NCBI GenBank assembly: GCA_963776505.1
Contig: CAVZNH010000062.1
Coordinates: forward strand, 145,502-209,501
Direction: 5' to 3'
Origin: JAMXLO01 sp963776505
GTDB taxonomy: Bacteria; Pseudomonadota; Alphaproteobacteria; Acetobacterales; Acetobacteraceae
DNA: 64,000 bases
Shown piece after piece: positions 28,116 through 35,427 of this stretch. The translations under genes and the position numbers were made by a program. Under the pieces are notes generated by a model. That model was not told the DNA's origin and searched no databases. It saw only the letters and a list, made by a program, of their open reading frames with translations. Every line of letters starts with the position of its first letter. The first letter of the stretch is position 1.

Positions 28116-29402
28116 CTACCGCGACCGTCCCAGCACCGCCTCTCCGGCAAACCGTGCGCGGCCGCCCAGCGCCTCCTCGACCCGCAGAGCTTCGTTCCAC
28201 TTCGCCATGCGTTCGCCGCGCGCGAAACTGCCGACCTTGAGCTGGCCAACACCCCAGCCGACCGCGAGATGCACGATCGTCACATCCTCCGTCTCGCCTG
28301 AACGGGCGGAAACGATCCCGGCGAAACCCGCCTCCTTCGCGGCCCGCCAGGCATCCAGCGTCTCGGTCAGCGTGCCGCGCTGATTGGGCTTCAGCAGCAC
28401 AGCATTCGCCGCGCCGCGCAATGCCGCTTCGCGCACCCGCGAGGCCTGCGACACCAAGAAATCGTCGCCGATCACCTGCACGCGTTTGCCCACCTCGCGG
28501 GTGAATGCTGCGAACCCCGCATCATCGTCTTCCGCCAGCGGATCCTCGATCGATACGATCGGATAGCGCCTGATCCAGCCGGCGAGCAGCCTGATCATGC
28601 CCTCGCTGTCCAGCTCCTTGTCTTCCAGCGCCAGCTTGTATTTGCCGCCGCGGCCGAACTCCGAGGCGGCAACGTCGAGCGCGATGGCAACCTGGGCGCC
28701 CGGCGTATAGCCGGCGCGCTCGATCGCCCGCACCAGCGTCTCGATCGCCTGCTCGTTGGTGGAAAACGCCGGCCACCAGCCACCCTCATCTGCCACGCCC
28801 TGCAACGTGCCGGCTTCCCTCATCAGCACGCCGGCCGCACGGTACACCTCCGCCGTCCAGTCCAGCGCCTCGGCGAAACTCTTGGCCGCAGGGCAGACGA
28901 CGAGAAAATCCTGGATGTCCACACGCCGTCCGGCATGCGCGCCACCGCCAAAGATCTGGATCTGCGGCAATGGCAGCATGTGCGCGTCGGAACCGCCGAG
29001 GTAGCGATACAACGGCTCGCCCGCGGCGGCGGCCGCAGCGTGCGCGACGGCCATGGATACCGCGAGCACGGCATTGCCACCGAGGCGCGACTTGTTGGGC
29101 GTGCCGTCGAGCTCGATCAGTCGGCGGTCCAATGCCGCCTGGTCCGCGCCATCGATCCCGGCCACCGCTCGCGCGATCTCGCCGTTCACGTGGCCGACCG
29201 CGCGCGTCACGTCATAGCCACCGAACGCGTCGCCACCGTCGCGCAGGTCGAGCGCCTCACCGGTGCCGGTCGACGCGCCAGCCGGCACGATGGCGCGCCC
29301 GACGCCACCGCCCTCCAGCAGCACCTCGGCCTCCACCGTCGGGCGGCCGCGGCTGTCCCAAACACGTCGTGCGTGCACAAAGGCGATCGTGGTGTCGGTC
29401 AT
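28116..29402 (-). CDS. Enolase-superfamily protein, divergent paralogue of phosphopyruvate hydratase
   Basis: The 428 residues align along their whole length with enolase: 'GASTGTGEALDLRDGG', His156 in 'GGGAHAGRR', Glu206 in 'VADEGGWWP', metal ligands Asp243, Glu286 ('SIEDPLAEDD') and Asp313 ('GDDFLV'), and catalytic Lys338 in 'LLKPNQRGTLTE'. Two conserved positions differ: the usual 'SHRSGETED' reads 'SARSGETED' (His to Ala366), and the usual 'VDIQEF' reads 'VDIQDF' (Glu to Asp165). Those residues help bind the 2-phosphoglycerate phosphate and metal, so the housekeeping reaction is doubtful. It overlaps the kinase gene by 4 bp (ATGA). A phosphorylated substrate made by that kinase is the simplest inference. 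Confidence 0.88.
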   Translation of the reverse strand: MTDTTIAFVHARRVWDSRGRPTVEAEVLLEGGGVGRAIVPAGASTGTGEALDLRDGGDAFGGYDVTRAVGHVNGEIARAVAGIDGADQAALDRRLIELDGTPNKSRLGGNAVLAVSMAVAHAAAAAAGEPLYRYLGGSDAHMLPLPQIQIFGGGAHAGRRVDIQDFLVVCPAAKSFAEALDWTAEVYRAAGVLMREAGTLQGVADEGGWWPAFSTNEQAIETLVRAIERAGYTPGAQVAIALDVAASEFGRGGKYKLALEDKELDSEGMIRLLAGWIRRYPIVSIEDPLAEDDDAGFAAFTREVGKRVQVIGDDFLVSQASRVREAALRGAANAVLLKPNQRGTLTETLDAWRAAKEAGFAGIVSARSGETEDVTIVHLAVGWGVGQLKVGSFARGERMAKWNEALRVEEALGGRARFAGEAVLGRSR

Positions 29403-30406
29403 GCGGCGAGTTCTTTCATCCAGGCCTGGCGCACATCGCCGAGCGTCTCAACCGGGTCGAGAAGCAGTGCGCGAGCGGTGCGCCTCACCCGGTCCTTGTC
29501 CGGCTCGGTGGTGATGTACTCGACCGGCGACTTGCCATCCACCCGGGCGAGGAACAACCCTGGCAGCAGATGTGCGGCGCGGGCCTCCAGCCGGCCGGCG
29601 GCTCCCACATGACTCGGTCCACATAAGTCGCGGCGAGCGCATCGAAGCAGGCGAGGAAGCCGGCGGTGGCAGCCGGTGTCCACAGGCACTTCAACAGCAG
29701 GTGGTTCAGACAGAACGCCAGATCGAACGCGGGATCGCCCCACCAGGCGCACTCGGCATCCAGGAACACTGGGCCATCCTGGCCGCGCAGAATGTTCTTC
29801 GGGCTGACATCGCCATGCACCAGGGCATGGCTGTTGCCTTGGGTTTCGGACACGAGACTATGCAGGGGCGCCGCGAGATCGGGATGCGCGTGGGCGGTCG
29901 CGACCAGATAGGGCTCCAGGCGAATATCGTAGAAAATCCGATCGGTAGGGAAGTCGGCTGCAATGGAGGGAGAGGCGGCGGTCGTCGCGTGGATCCGCAC
30001 GAGTGTCTCCGCGACCTGCGCGGCGAATTGCGGGTCGGCGTCGCCATCGCGCAGTTGCGTCTTCCAGAGCGCATAGCGGTCCGGCGGCAGGAACTGCATC
30101 GCGAGCGCCCCGGTCGCTTCGTCGAGACCCAGCAATTGCGGCGCTGAGCCCGGGAACAGCCGTGTTGGCGCGCTGCATCCACCGTGCCTCGTAGCGGTTG
30201 CGCTCGATGGGCGCCTGCCAGTCCGCCGCCACACGCAGCTTCGCCAGTGCGCGCTTGACGCAGACGGGCCCAGCGGGAAGGTCGATCCGCCAGATATCCG
30301 AGGACACGCCCCCGGTCAGGCGTTCGCCGCACGTGTCCGCGGACGTGGCCAGCAGCCCCATTCGGCGCAGAGCATCGAGGATCTCGGGCGGCGGGCTCTC
30401 GATCAT
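29399..30406 (-). pseudogene. Aminoglycoside phosphotransferase (APH)-type small-molecule kinase, two frameshifts
   Basis: Three frames make one APH-fold kinase of about 335 residues. The N-terminal frame (from 30406) has 'RLTGGVSSDIWRIDLPAG' and 'VCVKRALAKL' (ATP-binding Lys). The middle has the catalytic loop 'HALVHGDVSPKNILRG' and the metal motif 'VFLDAECAWWGDPAFDLAF'. The last ('LPGLFLARVDGKSPVEYIT' to 'QAWMKELAA') ends at 29399. Breaks fall near 30165 and 29590. The stop overlaps the enolase-like ATG. APH-fold enzymes phosphorylate antibiotics, sugars, choline or other small molecules; linkage to enolase-like and dehydrogenase genes argues for a metabolic role rather than resistance. Confidence 0.78.
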
Positions 30407-30424
30407 TCCTTCCGATGCCTGCCG

Positions 30425-31622
30425 TCACACCACGCGGACGCCGGTGAGCAGTTTCGTGCCCGATATGTAGGCGCCGAGATTGTCGGGCAGGTACACGGCC
30501 GTAGGCACGCCGGCCGCAAAATGCACAGGGCCCGCCGCCAGCCGGTCGACGAGGGATTGCGCCACGTAAAGCCCAGCCGGAAAGTTGCGTGGCCCGTGAA
30601 GCAGCAAATTCCATGGCGGGTTGAGCCAAGGCTGATGAGCGGTGCCGCGCGCGTCCGGCTGCGGCACCCAGGCAAGAGGCTGGGCAAACGCCACGCCAAG
30701 CGGCGCGAGCCTGTCGATCATCCAGCGCAGCGACCCGTCCGAAAGACCGCTCTCATTGTCAGCGCTGCCATTGCCACCGCCGACGTCGGAATGGGCCCCC
30801 GGGAACAGCGCCTGCGTGATGCGTGGATCATCGTCCCACAGCGTCGGAGTGAAGTCCGCCCGCTGCTCATCGACGGCCACAGCGTGCAACCCGCTGCGCA
30901 CGATCGGGCTGAGCTTCAGATCGGCAAACTGGAATTCGTCCACTCGCTGCATCTGCAAGGTGAATTCCGGTATGCCGAGCGCACCAACCGTGTCCCAGAC
31001 GGCGACCGCCTCAATGGGTGCCGCTATCAGCAGATCGTCGCGTGGCGGCATGGAGAGAAAAGCCGGCAGGTCGAGCACTGTCTGCTCCAGGCGCGCGAAC
31101 CAGCCCGTGCTGCTGCGAAGAGCGACTTTGCGATACGCGTACCAGACCGCGGCACCCAGGCGATAGGCTGTCGCCTTGTCGGTCAGATCGAGTCTTGCTC
31201 GCATCGAGCAGGCCCTTGGCGGCGATCATCCCGGCAAGCGCGCGGGCCGTATACGCGCCGCGGCTGAAGCCGATGATGTAGATCTTGTCGCCGCGCACAT
31301 AGTTCCGCGAGATGAAGGTGTAGCCGCGCACGATGCGGGCGATCAGTCCTGCACCGAGCGAGCCGCCGAGTGCCTTGACCAGGAAGTTGGCGGAGTCTCC
31401 CACCCCATGCAGGTACTTGGACACCTGCTGCACGGTGCCGTCGGCACTGCGCAGTGTGCGCTGCTGTTCCTTGGCCAGCGTGAGGGTGTCCGGATCGTCC
31501 AGACCCGCGAGGTTCAGGAACAGCTTGAAGACATTGGTCGCAGGGGCGCTCGCGTCGTCGTCATCCGGCTCGGAAGGCCCGTTCCACGTACCGTCAGCGC
31601 AGAAGACAACGTTCTTTGCCAT
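30425..31622 (-). pseudogene. DUF2235 family protein (alpha/beta-hydrolase-like), one frameshift
   Basis: The N-terminal frame starts 'MAKNVVFCADGTWNGPSEPD', the hallmark of DUF2235, and includes the nucleophile elbow 'IIGFSRGAYTARALAGMI' (G-F-S-R-G). After a break near 31195 the protein continues as 'ARLDLTDKATAYRLG', with 'VAVWDTVGALGIPEF' and a catalytic-type His in 'ALFPGAHSDVGGGN'. Members are predicted lipases; some are type VI secretion phospholipase effectors (Tle1-related) but many are stand-alone. No secretion genes are nearby. A G-rich ribosome binding site precedes the ATG. It ends 18 bp before the kinase gene. Confidence 0.8.
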
Positions 31623-31643
31623 GTTCCCCCCGAGGGAACTGCC

Positions 31644-32243
31644 TCAGCTTTCCAGCTCGCTATCCCAGTACAGGTAGTCGCGCCAGCTCTCATGCAGGTA
31701 GTTGGGCGGGAATCCTCGTCCGTTGTCCTGCAACTCCCACGTCGTGGGCTGGCGCGGATGGGCGCGCGGAAACATGCGGCACTCGCGCGGCAGCCGGGAG
31801 CCCTTGCGCAGATTGCAGTCACCGCAGGCGGTCACGACGTTCTCCCACGTCGTGCGCCCACCGCGGCTGCGCGGCACCACATGGTCGAATGTCAGGTCGT
31901 GCGCCGGCCGCCGGTCGCTGCAGTACTGGCAGACGAACGCATCGCGCAGGAACACGTTGAACCGGGTGAACGCCGGCCGCCGCGCCGACGGGATGTAGTC
32001 CTTCAGCGCGATCACACTCGGCAGCTTCATGGTGACCGACGGCGACCGCACCTCGGTCTCATACTCCGACAGCACGGACACCCGATCGAGGAACACTGCC
32101 TTCACCGCGTCCTGCCAGGACCAGAGGGACAGCGGGAAATACGACAGCGGCCGAAAATCCGCGTTCAGCACCAGCGCAGGATAGAATTGGCCACCGTCAG
32201 GCAAACGCCGCTCCTCTGCGTCCGGAGCGCATTTGGCGGGCAA
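31644..32243 (-). CDS. HNH endonuclease family protein
   Basis: The 199-residue protein has a zinc-bound HNH core: 'FVCQYCSDRRPAHDLTFDHV' supplies the first C-x-x-C and the DH motif, 'PRSRGGRTTWENVVTACGDC' gives the Asn and second Cys pair, and 'NLRKGSR' follows. The N-terminal 'YPALVLNADFRPLSYFPLSL' is typical of a widespread chromosomal HNH family of unknown role, not of homing endonucleases. The start appears to be TTG at 32243. It lies 21 bp upstream of the DUF2235 gene in the same direction. Confidence 0.87.
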   Translation of the reverse strand: MPAKCAPDAEERRLPDGGQFYPALVLNADFRPLSYFPLSLWSWQDAVKAVFLDRVSVLSEYETEVRSPSVTMKLPSVIALKDYIPSARRPAFTRFNVFLRDAFVCQYCSDRRPAHDLTFDHVVPRSRGGRTTWENVVTACGDCNLRKGSRLPRECRMFPRAHPRQPTTWELQDNGRGFPPNYLHESWRDYLYWDSELES

Positions 32244-32588
32244 TCCGTCACTGACCCACCATATCTTGTGCGCCGCCGAAAACCATTGCGTTTATCGCAG
32301 AGCGCGTAGCGAGCCGCAAGCCAGACCGGAACGGGATTCACCGGTTCGTCATGCAGCTACCCGAGGGCTCGTTTCGGCAGGAACGCTCGCTTCCCGACGG
32401 GATGATCCGCTGACCGAAGACCTGCTGAGCGACCATATCATCGGTCGTTGCGCGTTCACCCGCTCTGGCACAGCGCGCGAGTTGGGTTGCCTGGCATCCT
32501 CGGGTCAAGCCCGAGGACCGGTCTGCCGCGCCGCACCCGCTGTTCATGCCAACTAAGGGCAAGGCGCTAGCGGCACGCGCGGCGCACA
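32244..32588. other. Intergenic region, no gene recognised
   Basis: This ~345-bp stretch lies between the HNH gene and a broken regulator. It holds only short frames without homology. The HNH promoter is expected in it, since that gene reads leftward. Confidence 0.4.
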
Positions 32589-32784
32589 GTGTCAGTCAAG
32601 TTGGTGCGGGAAAAACTCCGGATGACCCAGGCCGAACTGGCGGCGCTTCTGCATGTTCCGCTCGGCACGCTCGCGCAACTGGGAGCAGAACCGCTTCAGT
32701 ATTGACCCTGCCGCGCAGGCGTTGTTGCTGGTCCTCTACCGCGAGCCCGAAGCCGCCTTGCGCGCTCTGCGCCATGCTGTCTGA
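32589..32784 (+). pseudogene. Xre/HigA-type helix-turn-helix regulator remnant, frameshifted
   Basis: From a GTG at 32589 one frame reads 'VREKLRMTQAELAALLHVP', the recognition region of an Xre helix-turn-helix. The next frame continues 'RNWEQNRFSIDPAAQALLLV' and 'REPEAALRALRHAV' to a stop at 32784, the usual C-terminal half of HigA/YdaS-like antitoxin regulators. The break is near 32675. No toxin gene lies upstream, so this is probably a leftover of a toxin-antitoxin or regulator locus, or a small gene with a one-base error. Confidence 0.55.
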
Positions 32785-33044
32785 TACGCGGCGTCACGGA
32801 GACTGCGGCGACGTTCTTTCGCCGGCGGGCGCAACGCGGCGGCAGGACAGGATGCGCTGTTCGCAGCATGGCAAGTGCTGGCATCGGTGGCGTCGCAGGA
32901 GCTGACGTTGCGGTGTGTTCGCAGGCACCAGAGTGAAGCGGCGGCCAGCATGTCCTCCTTGTTCTGGACCTGGGCGCGCACGCCGATACAGCGGCAAACG
33001 TCAGCGTTGGCCTTACCCGAAGCATCTTTTTCCTCCTTGCTCAT
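32736..33044 (-). CDS. Hypothetical small cysteine-rich protein
   Basis: An ATG at 33044 opens a frame 'MSKEEKDASGKANADVCRCI' with six cysteines in the first 70 residues, GC-rich third positions and an Arg-rich tail. A strong AAGGAGG lies just inside this frame and would better fit an alternative ATG at 33025 in another frame, so which frame is used is unclear. No family was recognised. It overlaps the 3' end of the helix-turn-helix remnant on the opposite strand. Confidence 0.3.
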   Translation of the reverse strand: MSKEEKDASGKANADVCRCIGVRAQVQNKEDMLAAASLWCLRTHRNVSSCDATDASTCHAANSASCPAAALRPPAKERRRSLRDAAYQTAWRRARKAASGSR

Positions 33045-33063
33045 CGGTTGGCAGAGCGACAAA

Positions 33064-33140
33064 TTAAAAGATGAGTGTGATCTGGGTCCTAAGCTGCCAG
33101 GTCGAACGCAGTTCGGCCGCGACCTGTTGATCGCGTTGCA
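33064..33140 (-). pseudogene. C-terminal remnant of an outer-membrane protein paralogue
   Basis: The frame ending at the TAA at 33064 reads 'LRSTWQLRTQITLIF', nearly identical to the end 'FGSTWQLRTQVTLIF' of the outer-membrane protein encoded at 34551-35405, and DNA similarity extends upstream to about 33140 with a frame slip. Only about 25 codons remain. It is the scar of a second copy of that gene. Confidence 0.65.
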
Positions 33141-33144
33141 TGCA

Positions 33145-33594
33145 TCAGTTACGGCGGGAGAGCATCGGCCAGTATGCCTGCATCACAGTGAAAATGTAGG
33201 CCGTGCTGATGCCGAACAGTAGCATGCCGTCGGCCGCCTCCAGCGCGCCCATCATCCTCCAATTCGGTTGCAGCATAAGCCCCGAAGCACCTCGCGTGGT
33301 CATCGAGTCGACGGAATAAAGGATCGCGTCTTTAGGCGAGTCGAGCGCGCCAACCCACACATAAGCTGCGGCCCAGGTCGCGGCCTCTATCCCGTGTAGT
33401 ACAGCCAGCAGCAGTCCCACCGTTCCGACTATACCAATCACGATCAGGACCACATGGCCTGAACCAAGGGTCCGAGCCTCCAAGCGGAGCCTGATCGCGA
33501 GCCCCACGAGGGCCATCGCCACCACGCCCGTTGTGTGGATCGCTATGGTCAGGGCGGTGAGCGACAAACCCCAAGTCCAATTTATGCCCTCCAA
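33145..33594 (-). CDS. Integral membrane protein, ion-channel-like
   Basis: The protein of about 149 residues has three to four hydrophobic helices: 'GLSLTALTIAIHTTGVVAMA', 'VVLIVIGIVGTVGLLLAVLH', a pore-like segment 'ILYSVDSMTTRGASGLML', and 'GMLLFGISTAYIFTVMQAYW'. The order helix, short re-entrant loop, helix resembles two-helix potassium channel modules, but no T-x-G-Y-G filter is present. A TTG at 33594 with AGGAGA upstream is the best-supported start; an ATG at 33648 would add 18 residues. The function is unknown. Confidence 0.6.
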   Translation of the reverse strand: MEGINWTWGLSLTALTIAIHTTGVVAMALVGLAIRLRLEARTLGSGHVVLIVIGIVGTVGLLLAVLHGIEAATWAAAYVWVGALDSPKDAILYSVDSMTTRGASGLMLQPNWRMMGALEAADGMLLFGISTAYIFTVMQAYWPMLSRRN

Positions 33595-33688
33595 CAGACT
33601 TCTCCTGGCATGGTAAGAATAACCCCGAAGAGGGAGTTGGTTGAGCATCCCCTGCAAAGTGTTTCGCGATGTGAAGGCTCGCCCCTCG

Positions 33689-34138
33689 TCACCGGATTGC
33701 CGTTGCGCGGGCGGCCAGGTCTTTTCTGCAAGCCTCGCTGAATTCGGCCAGGAAACTCAGCCCGCCCTGATGGGCGTAGTCCATCAGTTCATGAAGGGTG
33801 CGGTTTGGCCCCAGGTAGGTCTCGACGATGGTGTCCTCGACCCGCGTGGCCGCAACGATCACTGTCTGGTCGGCAACCAGGCGCATACGCCCGACCATGG
33901 CGTAAAGCCCCACCAATCCGGTGATCTCTTCGGTCTGGTGGGTCAGAGCGTCGCCATAGAGGCGCGACGCCTCGGTGATGAAGTCGCCGTAAAGCGTCTT
34001 CAGCTCGGCCCTTTCGGCTTCGCGATGCGCGTGGCGAAGCTGCGTCCGCTGCGTCAACCACGAGGTTGCGAACGACGTCAGCCCGCCGATGGCCGCACCC
34101 GCCAGGGCGGCGAGTGCCGAGATATAGGCCGGGTCCAA
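33689..34138 (-). CDS. Hypothetical protein with one N-terminal membrane segment
   Basis: The 149-residue protein starts at a TTG with a hydrophobic Ala/Gly-rich segment ('ISALAALAGAAIGGLTSFAT'), followed by a charged helical region ('LRHAHREAERAELKTLYGDF') that probably forms a coiled coil in the cytoplasm. An in-frame stop just upstream of the TTG limits the start. No family function is known to me. Confidence 0.6.
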   Translation of the reverse strand: MDPAYISALAALAGAAIGGLTSFATSWLTQRTQLRHAHREAERAELKTLYGDFITEASRLYGDALTHQTEEITGLVGLYAMVGRMRLVADQTVIVAATRVEDTIVETYLGPNRTLHELMDYAHQGGLSFLAEFSEACRKDLAARATAIR

Positions 34139-34179
34139 ATCGGACTCGGTTTAATGGTGGCGATAGTGCGGCTCCAATG

Positions 34180-34486
34180 CTAGAGCGCCGCTCCGGGCGT
34201 TGCCCAGTCTTCCGCATCGACAGCATTGCTCACGCGATACAGGACTGCCAGAGCAGCCTGCATGTCCAAGGTGTTCGTGCGCATGCGCATAACGTCGGAG
34301 CGTAGCAAGTAGAACGCGGCCTGCGTATCAGGCTTGGATTTCTCATTGACCGCCTTCATCGAGAGTTCGTAGTGCTGAACTGTCACCGCATCCGGTGCGC
34401 CAGGATCCCACATCGTGCCGGTGGATGCACAGCCCTGAAGCCAAACTCCCATACCCGCAGCGCCCAAGATTACCGCTCCGCGTCAT
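34180..34486 (-). pseudogene. Small putative lipoprotein, start region frameshifted
   Basis: The mature part is 'CASTGTMWDPGAPDAV' and on to 'WATPGAAL' at 34180. The preceding residues 'VILGAAGMGVWLQGC' form a hydrophobic h-region with an LQGC lipobox, but they have no proper start in frame. An ATG at 34486 with AGGGG upstream encodes 'MTRS' and would give a good signal peptide if one base were missing from the sequence. A shorter in-frame ATG at 34467 would lack the positive n-region. The function is unknown. Confidence 0.5.
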
Positions 34487-34550
34487 GATTGAACCCCTAA
34501 CGCATCCTCTCCGTGGGTTCTGCTTACGGCTCAGAGAAACATCGCCAGCA

Positions 34551-35405
34551 CTAGAAGATCAGAGTGACCTGGGTTCGTAGCTGCCAGGTCGAGCCGAATT
34601 GCGGCCGCAGCGCGTTGTAGTAGGCGCCGATCGACAAATTCACTGGCAGCTTGCCGCCGATCTTCACCACGCGGCCGAACCCGCCGCCGAACGGCAGCGT
34701 CCAGGCGTTGTTGCCGGCCGTCAGCCAGTTCGCGGTGATGATGGGGGCGCTGTAGACATACCAACCCTCGCCAAAATTGTAGTTCACGAATGGCTGCGTC
34801 AGGAACGTGTTGTAGCGCGTGCCGCCGAGCCCAGGGGTGCCGCCGAACGACCAGACGTTGTTGGCCAGCACGCCCGTGACCCACGGCCCCTTCATGTAGA
34901 CCAGCACGCCGGTCGGACCAGCGCCCCAGACATTGGAGCCGAGGCTTTTGTCGCTGATCGTGGGAATCTGGATGACCGGGCCGACGCCCCATAGCCAGCC
35001 GTTGGTCGGGTTGGCCGGCGACAGGAAGGCCGAGAACGTGGTCGGACCGGTGCCGAAGGGCACGGTCTGCGCCGGCTGGAACGACGGCTGCCAGACCAGC
35101 GGCAGGATCGTCCGCGTGATGACGGTCCAATCCGAGTTGATGTGGATGGGAATGACCGGCTGGACGTTGAGGATGTCCTGCGTGCCCTTGTGCGGCCCGG
35201 TGTTGAAGTTGGTGTTGTTCTGGAACGGGAAGCTGTACAGGTCGCCGATCGGGTTCTGCAGCTTCTTCGCAAGGTCGGTCGCGTCGTCGCCCCTACTGGT
35301 ATCCGGCGGCGGGGTCGGCGACGATTGCGCGGCGGCGCCGAATGAGAAGAGCAACAGAGCGAGCAAACTGGCACTCAGCGTGAGTGGGCTCCGGAAGCGA
35401 ATCAT
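34551..35405 (-). CDS. Outer-membrane beta-barrel protein (putative transporter)
   Basis: The 284-residue protein has a Sec signal peptide ('SASLLALLLFSFGAAAQ'), then alternating aromatic strands such as 'LYSFPFQNNTNFNTGP' and 'WYVYSAPIITANWLTAGNNA'. It ends in a C-terminal strand 'WQLRTQVTLIF' with terminal Phe, the signal for outer-membrane assembly. Similar proteins are often labelled 'transporter' or 'neuromedin U' without evidence. A degraded paralogue tail lies at 33064. It is 22 bp downstream of the NHL-repeat gene, so the two may be co-expressed. Confidence 0.75.
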   Translation of the reverse strand: MIRFRSPLTLSASLLALLLFSFGAAAQSSPTPPPDTSRGDDATDLAKKLQNPIGDLYSFPFQNNTNFNTGPHKGTQDILNVQPVIPIHINSDWTVITRTILPLVWQPSFQPAQTVPFGTGPTTFSAFLSPANPTNGWLWGVGPVIQIPTISDKSLGSNVWGAGPTGVLVYMKGPWVTGVLANNVWSFGGTPGLGGTRYNTFLTQPFVNYNFGEGWYVYSAPIITANWLTAGNNAWTLPFGGGFGRVVKIGGKLPVNLSIGAYYNALRPQFGSTWQLRTQVTLIF

Positions 35406-35427
35406 CGTCGGGTGTGCTCCACTGAGG

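Noticed and set aside
28116..29402. Housekeeping enolase
   Set aside because: Two conserved active-site residues differ and the gene sits in a kinase/dehydrogenase/permease operon; a canonical eno is expected elsewhere.
29399..30406. Aminoglycoside resistance gene
   Set aside because: Only the kinase fold is shared; the operon context is metabolic and no resistance-type motif beyond the fold was seen.
30425..31622. Type VI secretion phospholipase effector
   Set aside because: DUF2235 alone does not show this; no VgrG, immunity or other type VI genes are nearby.
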